Positions 19,304-30,279 of a stretch of DNA of 64,000 nucleotides are shown here, piece by piece. Below the pieces are notes generated by a model that was given only the letters and a program-made list of their open reading frames with translations, did no database searches and had not been told where the DNA came from. Source of the DNA: Isochrysis galbana (lineage: Eukaryota; Haptophyta; Isochrysidales; Isochrysidaceae); assembly GCA_018136815.1 (NCBI GenBank), contig CM030940.1:1382613-1446612 (forward strand). Direction: 5' to 3'. How positions within the stretch are numbered: position 1 is the first letter of the stretch; each line of letters begins with the position of its first letter. Position numbers and translations under genes: made by a program.

Positions 19304-22300
19304 ATGGCGCCCTTCGGCCGGCGCCGTCGGCCTCGCTTCGACGCCCACGCCTTTGACTCGGTGCTAGAGGGCGCAAAGAGCCTCTACTTTGGAAAGGTGA
19401 GGCCGCTCGAGGCAGCCTTCCTCGTGGAGACCTTCCACTACCCTCTGCTCAACCCAGCAGACCTCGACGCCAAGCCGATGGTGATGCTCATCGGCCAATA
19501 CTCCACTGGGAAGACCTCCTTCATCCGATACCTCCTCGAGGGCGACTTCCCGGGCATGCACGTCGGCCCGCAGCCGACGACCGACAAGTGGCACGCCATC
19601 ATGTACGGCGAGCAGACGCGCGAGCTTCCGGGCAATGCGCTCGCATCCAACCCGGACGCCCCCTTCTTCGCGCTCTCGCGCCAGTTCGGCAACGCCTTCC
19701 TCTCCAAGTTCTGCGGGTGCGAGGTGCCCTCGCAGTTTGCGCGCGGGTGCACGCTCATCGACACGCCGGGGATCCTCGCGGGGAAGAAGCAGGTGCGCGC
19801 GCGCTCGGCGCCGCCTCGCACGCCGCGAGGGCGCCACACCGGCCCGCGCGGTGGCGCGCTCGCACCTCACTGTGCCCTGGGCCGCCCGACGCGCCCATCG
19901 GCAGACCGAAGACCGGCTCTACTCGTTCGAGAATGTCGTCAGCTGGTTCGCCCCGCGGGTTGACCTCATCCTGCTCATGTTTGACGCCCACAAGGCAGCT
20001 TGGCGCGCGCTGCCCGCCAGCTGGGCCCACCACCGTGGCGCGCGGCGCAGGAGCTCGGCCCGTGCCCAACCGCCTGCTGCCACCGCGCTCGCCCACGCGC
20101 GGCCCATCGGCCCGCCCGCCGACGCAGGTCGACATCAGCGACGAGTTCCGGCGTGTGATCGAGTTGCTTCAAGGATACGATGACAAGGTGAGCGCGCGCC
20201 GGGGCCTCCTCGTGCACGCGATCCCCTGCCGGCGTTGCGTCATATCGGTGGCCTCGTCCTGACGATCGCTCCTCTGAGTCCGCTGCGCGGCGTGCCCAGC
20301 ACCGGAGGTCGTTGCGCGCCCGCTGGCTTGCACAGCGGAGACGGTTCGCATTCCGCCGCGCGTTGCGCACCGCCGCGCAGGTGCGGGTGGTGATGAACAA
20401 GGCTGACTCACTCGCACCTGCCGAGCTGCTCCGCGTCAACTCCGCCCTCTCGTGGTCGCTCTCGAGGATCCTTCGCTCCCCGGAGGTGCGCCAGCCAATC
20501 GATGGCGGGGGGGGGGGGGGGAAGGGGGTCCGGGGTCTCCCCCCGTCACGCTGCCGGGCTCGGCCCGGCGGTTCGCCATGCGGCTCGTCGAGGGAGCGGC
20601 GCCGTTGACTCCGACTCGCAGGTTCGTCGCGTCTACGTCGGATCGTTTTGGGAGCAGCCCCTCGATCCCTCCAACTTCCTCTGCCCGCTCTTCGAGACGG
20701 AGGCTACTCGCCTCCTGAGAGACCTCGCCGAGGTTCCGCGGCAGTCCGCGCTCAACAAAATCTCCAACCTCGTCGCGAGGGCCCGGACCGTCCGCGTGCA
20801 GGTGGGGTTGTGACGGCAGCCGGCGGTCACGCTCCAGCCCGCTGCCGCACGCCTGACGCTCCCTCCCCTCCTCCCCCATTTGGTGGCCCAGGCCCTCATA
20901 CTCTCGCAGCTCAAGTCGGAGATGCCCAAGATTCTGGGAGGGAGGGACCGCAAACAGCGCGAACTCATCGCGGGACTGGAGGACGTCTTCTTCAAGGTGC
21001 GGCCTCAGCTGACCAGGCGGGTCCTCGAACCCCACAAGCCAGCCCGCGTGCACGCTGGCCCCTCGTGCTCCCAGACGCGTCCCCTCGCTCCCCGCTCCTC
21101 TCCACGTGCGCTAGTCGGAATTCGCCGCCCGCCTTCCCCCCCCCCCCCCTCCCCGCGTCTGAGTCGCACGGACGTTCCCGCCCGGTACAGGTAATGCGCG
21201 CGCATCAGATCCCCGCTGGCGACTTTCCGGACGTCAACAAGTTCCGGCACACCCTTGCTACTCACGAGGCCTGTCGCGACTTCACCAAGTTCAAAAAGGC
21301 GAGCGGGCAACCAGCCTCTGCTGTCAGCCCTGGGCGCGCTCTGCTTGCCGTGCGCTCTCTCGCTCGCGCGACTGCCCCGCCTCCACCCCGATGGGCGCGA
21401 TGGGCGCGCCAATCCTCTCGTCTCCCGTCTTCAGCTCGATGCGGCCACTCTCGCCGCCCTCAACCAGCTCATCAGCTCGGACGTGTCAATGTTGATGGCG
21501 CGGTTCGACGCCATCCCCGCCGGTGGGCTGCTCGACGCCGACGGCTCGTCTCCTACCCCGGGACGCCCGACGGCGCCGGGGTACGCGCCCGCTGCCCCAC
21601 CTCATGCTGATGCCGTGCCACCCGTCACCACCGACCCCTGGTCGACCGCCGCAGCCGGCGGCGAGGGCTCCACCGCGAGTTGCAGCGTTGTGGGGTCGCC
21701 GCCCCGTGGTCAATCACCCGCCGCCCCGTACCAAGCCGAGCCAGCGCGCACGGGTCCCTCACCAGAGTCCGCACGAGACTCGGTGGCTGGCTCGATAAGC
21801 GACCCGTGGGCGACTGGCGGCGGTAACGCGAGTGCGAGCGGGCGGGTCACGCCCGAGGCGAGTATTGTCGACGGGCTCTTTGCACGCAGCGGAAAAGCCA
21901 GCGGCGTGCCTGAACAACACACGGTGCCATGGGTGGTCACGGAGGCCGAGAAGGCCAAGTATGACGCCATCTTTCAACAGGTGGGTCCAACAGGGCGCCT
22001 CTTTGGGACAGGCACGTCCGCCGGAGCGCGCGTGGCCCCGCTGTGTGGCGGCCGGCGAGGAGCGGCGCTCGGCACGGTTGCGTGCGGGTGGAGTGCCAAT
22101 CGGAGAGCACACCTGCGAAACGGTGGATGGGCCTCGCCCACAGGGTCTACCTCCCCAGTTGCCTTCGAGCCTGGGCTGATCGCCTCTCCATCACCCCGTT
22201 CCGCATGCTGTGCGAGATCGACGCATCCCACCCCCACCCCCACCACACCGCTTCCACCCCCCTCTCGCATGCCCTGCTCGTGCAGCTCGAACCGGAGGGC

Positions 22301-22605
22301 GGTCGTGCTCCGGGTGCCAAAGTGGCCCCAGTACTACGCCGCTCCGCGATCCCGAATGAGGCACTCAAACACATCTGGAATCTCTGTGATGTTGGCGGCA
22401 GAGGATCACTCGACGCTGACTGGTACGCGTCGGGAGCGCGCCGTCACGCGGCCTCGGGGGAGCCCCCTAGCTAAACCGCCAGATGTCCCCTCCTCCCTCG
22501 CGCAGGTTTGCCGTTGCAATGCACCTGACCGTGCAGAAAAAGCGAGGTGTCGATGTGCCCCAATCTCTCCCTCTTGAACTCATCCCACCGTCTGCCCGCA
22601 CCTAG
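19304..22605 (+). CDS. EHD: EHD-family dynamin-like ATPase
   Basis: EH-domain protein, predicted to oligomerise on endosomal membranes and remodel tubules. Proposed exons: 19304-19792, 19905-19994, 20128-20187, 20381-20485, 20622-20801, 20892-20996, 21191-21298, 21435-21980, 22286-22422, 22506-22605, giving 639 residues. The visible motifs are the P-loop GQYSTGKTS (residues 64-72), DTPGIL, a segment LILLMFDAHK that matches EHD1 closely, NKAD, VYVGSFWEQPL, and the helical region HQIPAGDFPD. The last two exons complete a C-terminal EH domain with the conserved IWNLCD tryptophan. A linker of about 130 residues between helical and EH domains is longer than in animal EHDs and contains two DPW motifs (446-448 and 502-504). 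Introns 19995-20127 and 21299-21434 begin with GC. The calcium-loop acidic residues of the EH domain are mostly absent (DVGGRGSLD). Confidence 0.92.
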
Positions 22606-23805
22606 GCCTCGAGTGCACGCCCGGTCCACAGTGTCCGCCTTGCAATTGTGCTGCTATATTGGAGATCGGCGTTGTTCGCGTTCTGCCAGCGTGCGCGCAT
22701 GCACGGGGTCGGCGGTGTCGTTTGAGGTCTCAAGTTGCACATGTCCATGTACACACCGCCGTGGCCCCATGCTCGCAACTCAGACAAGCACCAAGCCTCA
22801 CAAAGACGGGGCCATAGACGCAACGACGCGGCCCGCGCACACACATCTGCATCTATGGCTCGGTCAAAGACTCATTTTAAATTCCAGCCGACCCGGACCC
22901 AGCCCCTATGACCTCTGAGGGCGTAAGAGATCCATGTCTCTCCCCCATGAGAGATGAGACACCCTGCCTGCCCCCCAACGGCCACGGGGCCGCCGCCCCA
23001 GCCCACGAACGCCTGGCGCGTCGGTGCGCAGCCTTTGCGCCCCAAGTCCCCTGAGGTGCACCTGGGGGGGACCTGGGCCGGACCCCTGAAACCTAAGTAG
23101 TGTTTTAGTGGTACTCTAACTGGAACGAAGGGGCGAAGGAGACGAAGGGGAGCGAAGGGAACTAAAGGGCGGTGTCGGTTGGGAGGGAGCGGATACCTAC
23201 GAGTGACGGACAAAAAAAGAGTCAGTTCGCCCTTTTTTTAGGGTGTGTGTGCAGCGTGTCGGGCTGGTCGGAGTTCCACACACCATGCGTTTCGCCCTGT
23301 TCGACCTCCAAGGGCGAACCCCCGTGTTCCCCCCCCCCCCCCCCGCCTCCCTCCCTGTCCCGCCGCCCCGCCCCCGCCCCCCTCCTCGGGTTTTGACGTC
23401 ATGTCGCGCCTTTTTTGGCTTCCTCACGTTGGAAGAATTTGGGCGATTTCTTACGTATCCTGGATGTCTTCCACCCCGAAACCTTTATTACCGACACCAG
23501 CGACCACGGACCTACCACCGACCACCGACGCTAGCCCGGTCACTCACTCATTTTAACCACTATATTTCCCGCCTCCCCTGGGTGTCCCGAGGATTCCGCA
23601 GGGTGCCCCCCTACCTGCCCCGCTAGCCGCCTCCCCCCTCCGAACGACCCCCTCCCGCCCCACGAAAGGCAATGGCGTCGGTGAGTAGCGACCCCCATCC
23701 CTTCCCCCGCGCGTGGTGGTCTATTTTGGGAGATTGAGGCGGTCACTCACGGGAGGGAATTAAAATTAGATAGAGTGGTGAATGTAGGTCGCATCGTCAC
23801 TATTG
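22606..23805. other. Intergenic, no gene seen
   Basis: This is the 3' flank of the EHD gene. It contains a C-run at about 23330 and scattered short repeats. No coding or RNA feature is supported. The sequence just before 23806 ends in the terminal repeat of a GGGCGGTCAAACA element, which is itself interrupted by the next feature. Confidence 0.5.
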
Positions 23806-23822
23806 GTAGGGCGGTCAAACAA

Positions 23823-24572
23823 TAAACCTTTTAATAGTCTCACCGCACACGCGGCCGTGGACCCTCTACTTTCTACTCACGTAGGAAACTTTCTACACCC
23901 CCACTTCCCCGGCCCTTCTCCCCCCGCCATAAGGCGACTCCCCCCGTGCACTACTAGGGGGATAGGGGTGAAGGGCTTAGATATGGTCCGGTGGCCCGCG
24001 CCCCCCCCCGGTGATCATTCCCCCCCTTCCTCCTGTGTCTCCGAGTGGGCGGCGGTCTCAGCCCCGACTTATCCTGTAAACAGGAGCGGGACTTACCTAT
24101 TTTTCGGTGAGCGGAGCTCTCGCTCCGCCCACCCCCTTCTCCGCGCTCTCTCTCCCCTCTCCTGCGGCACGCGCGATGGCGCGCCTGCGGCAGGCCTGCA
24201 GCTGCCCTCTGGCGGCCCCTGGAGGCTCCTGGAGGCCAGCTCAGGGGGCAGAGGAGGCTGGGACTGGGCCCTGGTCTCCCCTGCCTCTCCCTCGCTGGCG
24301 CTCCTGAGCCTCTGGGGCCCCCAATCTGCACCTGTCTGCCTGTCGACCAGGGGGGGAGGGGGGGTTGGAGCAATGGGCTGGCCACGAGGGGCCAGGATGG
24401 GCGAATGGGGCGAGCCTGTGGGGAAGGGAGTGGGTCAGTAGGGCAGTGGCCTCCTGGCAAGCCATCAGGCGTGCCAGGAGGATGGGTGGTTCCTCCCCCA
24501 TGGCAGGGGAGGAGTGGAGAGAGGGGGGGGCTCGTGCCCCCCCATGGGGCAACCAAGTATAAACTTAGTTTA
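23823..24572. mobile_element. 750-bp retroposon (family C) with 17-bp target duplication
   Basis: It is flanked by GTAGGGCGGTCAAACAA at 23806-23822 and 24573-24589. It therefore inserted into the terminus of a TIR element, whose sequence resumes after it as GGCTTTTAACTTC. It begins TAAACCTTTTAATAGTC and ends in AAACTTAGTTTA. Its first 360 bp are nearly identical to part of both inverted arms (from 11830 and, reversed, to 15150). A diverged copy starts near 57160. Its end GGGGGCTCGTGCCCCCCCAT, before GGGGCAACC, resembles 54200-54245. Orientation is not certain. Confidence 0.75.
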
Positions 24573-24589
24573 GTAGGGCGGTCAAACAA

Positions 24590-26413
24590 GGCTTTTAACT
24601 TCTACGAGTGAAAATTCACCAAGTCAAGATTGAGATTTTATCATGAGATCTTAGTTAGAGTATGCTACTGGTAATGGGTATTTTCGGCAGAATCCAATGT
24701 CTGATGAGAAATATGCACATTTTCGACGCCATTTCCATTTCAACATACGGGTTGGCCCTCACCGGCGGCGGGCGCGCGCGCACGAATGAGCTGTGGTGAT
24801 GTGTCACAAGAGAGGTGAGGGGGCAGAACAAGACGGGGGGTTCTGTACCCTGGTGACCAAGACGGACACTGCTGTTGGAAGAGAACGACGCGAGGCGAGG
24901 GAGGCGGGTGGCAAGAGCAGAGGGGCGGAGAGCGCACAGTGGAGAGAGAGGAAGCGCGGCGGCGAGAGGGGAAGCGGCGCGGCGAGGCCGAAGGGAGGGA
25001 GAAGAAGGTGGCGTCAATGAGCGGCGGGCGAGGGGGGCCGTGCGGGTGGGGCGGCAGTGTCGAAATGCGCGGGGTGTCAGAATGCGCGGGAGAAGTGGCG
25101 AGTGCGGAGGGAGAGGGGGCAGTTCTGAAAGCGCGCACCAGGCTCTTGACAAAAAAAAAACGATCGCTTTCAAAGGAATTCGATCAATTTTCTTTGGAGG
25201 GGAAAACCAACATGGGATATCATGAGATATCGTGATTTCAACGATATATCCACCCTGCCCCAAATCGAGTGAATGGAGTCAGACCACGTGTGTGTTTCAA
25301 CATGTGAAGGGTCAAGTTGACTCAAGTAACCTCCAGGTGACAATGAAAGGTGTCAGCAGGGATGGGGATAATTGAACGCTTTTGGTCTCCGCGAGCCGTC
25401 AAAATGACGGTGCTGCGCATGACGGGCTGGCCCATCACGCGCGGCACACCGCCTCAGCATGGCGAGAGGGGTTGTCTGCTGGCCTCCTGGCCGCGCAGAC
25501 CCTCGCCAGAGCCAGAGCGGCCACATTCCGCTTGCGAGGCCACTGCCACTAGCGAGCTGGCGAGGCCAGTGACCACCGCTGCGGCCGCCATCGCGCGCCG
25601 CCGCAGGAGAAAAAGATCAAATTGATTATAGTTTTGACAAATCATAATCTTAGTAATTTTAATTTTAGTCTTCAATTCACCAGTCCAAGACACTTATGAG
25701 CACAATACATGACCACCTGCATGCGCCCAAATGCGCCAATGTTTCGGTAGCTAGTAGCTAGTAGCCACTGCAGCCAACCACTCTTACCATATGGGACTAA
25801 CGAACCATCGAGAGAGGAGGGGTTGTCTCTCGAAATCGAACGTCTCGTCCCTGGTGTACCCTCCGTCGCCGTACATGCCTCCTCCGGCTTCTACTTCAAC
25901 AGACCATTACCCAACAGGCGATAAATAAATGCCATACCCATACGCATCGGGCGAATATGTCACAACATGTTCACCACACAAGGCCGCCAATGGAGCCCAC
26001 CACAAAATAGATGAACACCCATACTTTTCGGCTTACAACAAGCGAACAGCCGTTTCACAAGCAAATTTCCTCGACAAGAGCGGCCACCCGGCACCGCATA
26101 CAATGGCTCCTCCCTCCCGCAACCCCCTCGCGCACTCCACGTACCAACCCCCCCCCCCCCGCATCACCCCCCAAATGCTGCTTGGACCGATCACCTCCAC
26201 GCAACTACGCACAGCTAGGGTGGCTTGTGGTCTTCCGACCTCCGCAGCACGGCGCCCACATGGCCCCTGGACCGAGCAACCAGTGGGCTCTGGCGGAACT
26301 CCAGCGCACCTGGATTTTGCGACGCTGGATAGCCACACCCGCCGTAGTCGTCACAATCAGACTAGCCGCGCTTAGCCTCGGCTTCTGTTTGCACACCGTG
26401 CAGCGCATCGGCC
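24590..26413. other. Intergenic with a transposon terminus, no gene seen
   Basis: 24590-24660 continues the TIR terminus (CACCAAGTCAAGATTGAG, also found reversed at 10135-10160). About 24800-25140 is purine-rich. The rest shows no recognisable protein. It contains the 3' flank of the minus-strand RING/ATP-grasp gene. Confidence 0.5.
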
Positions 26414-28510
26414 TCAGGGGGCCATCGACTCGGGGAGGAGCCTGTACTCTCCGACCCTGTCGACAGAGATGAGCCTCGACACCAACTTGCGAACCGCAGC
26501 AGCCCCATTCCAACTCGCACAAAGCACATGGCCCCTTGCGTCGGGCACGTGAGCACACGGAAGCACCCCCTCGCTGCCCCCGTCGGTCCAGAAAATGTCA
26601 TTGTCCTTGAGCATCCCAACAAAGTCGAAGACGGTCTCGTCTGCAGGAGCCTTGCGCATGACCATAATCTGGTGCAACACCTCGTCCAGCGCCCCTTCAG
26701 GCCGGACTTGGCGCGAGCGCCATAAGTAATTCGACAGCGAACCGTTGGGACGGCCCATGTTGAGGTCGACAATCACCGGGACTCCGCTCACGGGATCGAT
26801 GACGACGTCCATCCCCCACTGGCTCGTGAGTCCGAGGTAGCTCCCGATGGCCGCTCCGGCTACTGCCATGGCCTCCTGCACGCGCGTGGAGCAGCTGGCC
26901 GGGATGGCGTTGCCCTCGTTGCCCGCCCCCACCATCAGCTGATCAGCGATGGCGAGGACTTGGTCTCCACACATATAAATGGTGGGCGAGGCCGGCTCAT
27001 CCGCCGTTCCCCCGCCAATCAGCTCCTCGACGATGCACGGAGGAATCGCGCCCGAGCCCGCCGGCGCCAGATCCGCTTCCGAGGCGTCGAGCACCAAGCC
27101 CGCGCAGCCTAGGCCGTCCGTGGGCTTGAGCACCACCCGGGCTGAATACTGCGTCCGCAGCAGCTGGAACGCGGCTCGTTGCTCATCAGCCGTGAGGCAC
27201 ACGAACCCTCGGGGAGGACGGGCCTCGCCGATGTTGAGCTCGTTGCACATGAGCGCCTCGGCGAGAGAAGCCGAGCGCGTCTCGCCGGGCTGGATGTCGC
27301 CGTCCCGCCGCCCATTGGCCGTGTTGGAGAAGCGAGGGTGGAGCCAGCCTTTGGCCATGTCGAGCGAGCCAAGTGTCGGGTGCATGTTGAGGTCGCCGAT
27401 ACAACCAAAGCCCAGGGCTGTGATTCGCGAGCGCCATTCGGAGGTGAGGCCTTGCGTGTACACAACGTACTTTTGACGGAGCTGGGTGAACGGGAAGCTG
27501 TAGTGGAGCGCGGCGACGAGGCGTTCAAAGTTTTGCTCGGAAGCTCCGGCTTCCGGGCGCTCGGCCGGCTCCTCGACTGCTCGCGGAGGGCGCTGCACCT
27601 CGTCCTCAAGGTTGTACCATATGGCTTGCCACAGCTCCAGGCCGAAGTCGATGCACCAGATCGAGAAGATTTGGCGCACAATTGGCAGGCGAGGCAGCAA
27701 GATGGCGTCTACTCCGGGACGCAGCGCCGGCAGCGCGCGTGTGGCATACCGGACGATGGACTGAATGCGCCAGCCCTTGGAGCGCGGCCACCACGCGAAG
27801 ATGATTGCAGCATTCGGGTTGCTGGGGCCGAGCAACTTGGCGTACATCGACGACTTGGAATCCTTGAGATCGGACGTCGGCTCCGTTGAGCCGACGAGTG
27901 AGCACACACCGAGGGCGAGCGCCTCCGGCGGGATTTCGAGCATGGCCGGACGAGCATCGACGGGGGCGACCAGCTCCTGAGCCTTACGCGGCTTCAGCGG
28001 GACGCTCGCATCGTCCTTCTTGCGCTTGGCTGACATGTGAAGCAGGCCGCAGGCGGGGTGGAACATAGCGAGATCCTTCGCCAACGAGAAATTTTCGGGC
28101 ATCACGAGTCCATCGAGCTCGCCCTTGGCTCCCCTCGTCTTCCCCATGCGCCAGGCTTGATAGTCGCTGCGGTGGAGGTTGAGCCGGCTCCTGAGCACGT
28201 TGAGGTCCAAGACGTGCGGCGCGCGGCACTGCGGACAAGACTTAATGCCGAACTTGCTCGCCTTCTCTCCGCACGGTACGCACACCATGTGGTTGCAGAT
28301 GAGGCGGAGCGGCGGCTCGTCGCTGGCAACGAGGCAGATGGGGCACGTCTGGCCGTCGCGCTTTGCGGGCTGGAGGGCGAGCGGCAGGGGGAGCGACGGC
28401 AGACAGCTCTCGCTCATGCACGAGCGTGGGAGCGCAGGGCCAGCGGCGAGCGTGAAGCGCGGCGTGAGCCGGTCAGCCCGTGCGGGGAGGGGGAGGATCT
28501 CTGCAGTCAT
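26414..28510 (-). CDS. RING finger and ATP-grasp fusion protein
   Basis: A single-exon gene of 698 residues. The start chosen is the ATG at 28510 (MTAEILPLP). An open frame continues upstream, but only into Ser/Pro-rich low-complexity sequence. Residues 56-95 form a complete C3HC4 RING finger (C56, C59, C72, H74, C77, C80, C92, C95), normally an E3 ubiquitin-ligase module. The C-terminal third, from about residue 459, reads as an ATP-grasp ligase: VVLKPTDGLGCAG (nucleotide-binding lysine and glycine loop), IVEELIGGG, and VIVDLNMGRPNGS, where D582, N584 and R587 occupy the usual E-x-N-x-R metal and phosphate site. The region between (about 190-450) may be a pre-ATP-grasp domain. ATP-grasp enzymes join a carboxylate to an amine or thiol through an acyl-phosphate; the substrate here is unknown. 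I know no standard family with this domain order. Confidence 0.8.
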   Translation of the reverse strand: MTAEILPLPARADRLTPRFTLAAGPALPRSCMSESCLPSLPLPLALQPAKRDGQTCPICLVASDEPPLRLICNHMVCVPCGEKASKFGIKSCPQCRAPHVLDLNVLRSRLNLHRSDYQAWRMGKTRGAKGELDGLVMPENFSLAKDLAMFHPACGLLHMSAKRKKDDASVPLKPRKAQELVAPVDARPAMLEIPPEALALGVCSLVGSTEPTSDLKDSKSSMYAKLLGPSNPNAAIIFAWWPRSKGWRIQSIVRYATRALPALRPGVDAILLPRLPIVRQIFSIWCIDFGLELWQAIWYNLEDEVQRPPRAVEEPAERPEAGASEQNFERLVAALHYSFPFTQLRQKYVVYTQGLTSEWRSRITALGFGCIGDLNMHPTLGSLDMAKGWLHPRFSNTANGRRDGDIQPGETRSASLAEALMCNELNIGEARPPRGFVCLTADEQRAAFQLLRTQYSARVVLKPTDGLGCAGLVLDASEADLAPAGSGAIPPCIVEELIGGGTADEPASPTIYMCGDQVLAIADQLMVGAGNEGNAIPASCSTRVQEAMAVAGAAIGSYLGLTSQWGMDVVIDPVSGVPVIVDLNMGRPNGSLSNYLWRSRQVRPEGALDEVLHQIMVMRKAPADETVFDFVGMLKDNDIFWTDGGSEGVLPCAHVPDARGHVLCASWNGAAAVRKLVSRLISVDRVGEYRLLPESMAP

Positions 28511-30279
28511 GGGCGGCTCTGCTCTGGGCCGGGTTGGCCTGAGCGAAGACTCTGAGGTGAGCGGGGCTTTGGACTGCGAGAGCCTGCTCTGAAGGTGGCT
28601 CGAGTGTTTGAGCTGCGCGAGCGCTCTGAGGTGAGTGGAGTGGTTCTCCTGGCGCTCTGACGCGCGCGGTTGGCCGCTCCCCTGCCCTGAACGGAGAGGG
28701 TGAGAGAGGGAGGGAGGAGAGAAAGGGGGGCGGTGGTGGTGGTGGTGGTGGGGTGGGGTCGGGTGGGGTGGGTGGGGCGGGTCGGCGGGGGGCGGAAGCG
28801 AGAGAGAGAGCGGAGGGGAAGCGGGGGAGAGGGGGTTGGAGAGGGAGGGAGGGAGGGGGACGCGGAGGGTGAAGGGGAAGGCGGAGGGGGCGAGGCAGGG
28901 GAGCGGGCGCTCTGGACTCCAGGGATTCCCGCGCACCGTCGGAGTCGAGAAGATGGTTTAATCTCTCTCTCTCTCTCTTCTCTCTCTTCTCTCTCTTCTC
29001 TCTCTTCTCTCCCTTCTCTCCTCTTCTCTCTCTTCTCTCTCTTTCGCCTGCTGGCTGCCTCTCCCTCTCCCGCATTCATTGCGGTGGCAGGGGGGGGGAG
29101 GGAAGGGGGAGAGACTGCGTGGCTGTCTCGATCGCTCGCGCTGCTTCTCTCTCTTTCCTTTGTTCTCCGTAGTCCTTCCTCTTTTGGGGGGTGGCCCCGG
29201 GGGGAAGAGGGCGGCGGGGGGGGGTCCGCTCAGAGAGAGAGAGAGAGAGAGAGAGGGGACCTCATCTCTTTTTGGAAGCGATGAGAGAGTCACGCGTGGC
29301 GTCATTCTTCGTTTGGTTCCCATCTCTCTGGTGAGGAACGGGCGCGCGGGGGGAAGGGGGGAGGCACACCCTCGAGCTGATGAGGAGACTGAGATTGAAT
29401 AGAGGGCGGGGAAGGGAGACCACTTATGGACTCGAGGCACTCGAGTGGAGAGGCGAGGAGAGAGAGGCAGAGGCAGAGAGATCGAGCGAGGAGAGCACAG
29501 GAGAGGGTTAGAAAGGAGACGACGAGGGAGGAGGAAGAGAGAGGTAGGGGAGAGGAGAGAAGAGCCGAGAGAAGGGAGAGAGGGGAGGAGATGGGAGAGA
29601 GAAGGGGGGGTTGCAGGGTGTCTCACCCCCCCCCCCCCCCCGCGCCCCCCCCCCCCCGCCCCGCGCCCACCAAGGGACGGGGTCGCGTCCGTGGACCACG
29701 CCTCGAATCCGTCCACATCGGCCCCCCCGCCCCCCCCCCCCGTGGTCCCCCCCGCGGCTCCAGGGGAGGCAGGCGCTCTCGCTCCTCGCCTCTCTCGCCG
29801 GAAGGCCCTCCCCGAAACGGCCCTCGCCGAGCTCCTCCCCCCCTCCCCGCCCCCCCCGTGGCCCCCCCCCCCCCGCTCACTCCCACCAGATCGTCTCCAC
29901 AGTCTTCTTCTACTGGAGCCTCTCTAGATCTCCAGAGCTCGAGACGACGACTCTCCCCCCACCGACTGGGAACACTCAAGCAACTAGGCACGGGCCGAGA
30001 AAGGCTTCCTTCGGCCTCGGGGGGCGGCACGCGGGGGAGCAAGACGCTCGGCGAGGCCGTTTCGGATGGCCTTCCGGGAACAGCCGCGAGCGGCGAGAGA
30101 GGCGAGGAGCGAGAGCTCCGCCCACGGAGCCTCCTATCTGGAGAGGGGTGCCGGGGGGGAGGGGGGGGGGGGGACCGGAGGACGGATTCGAGCGGTTATG
30201 TACACGCTCACACCTCACACCACTACTTTACAGTAAGGGTGCACCATTAGGAATTCAGAAACCACCCCATTAAGGAAAG
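28511..30279. other. Long polypurine/polypyrimidine upstream region
   Basis: On the plus strand this is G/A-rich with pyrimidine islands: (GGT)n near 28735, CTCTT repeats 28962-29045, (GA)n near 29235, AG-rich 29440-29600, and C-runs 29625-29880. On the sense strand of the minus gene ending at 28510 the first part is polypyrimidine. The many open frames are low-complexity (Arg/Glu or Pro) on several strands at once and are not called. Confidence 0.6.

Noticed and set aside
26011-26472. 153-codon plus-strand frame at the 3' end of the RING/ATP-grasp gene
   Set aside because: No family, overlaps the antisense coding end, and composition gives equally long frames on both strands.
28511-28936. 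Upstream extension of the RING/ATP-grasp protein by 142 residues
   Set aside because: The extension is only Pro/Ser/His low complexity; the ATG at 28510 gives a compact protein. The longer start cannot be fully excluded.
28473-30273. Frames of 100-270 codons upstream of the RING/ATP-grasp gene
   Set aside because: Composed of Arg/Glu/Gly or Pro/Ser runs from purine/pyrimidine tracts; no domain, and several strands are open at once.
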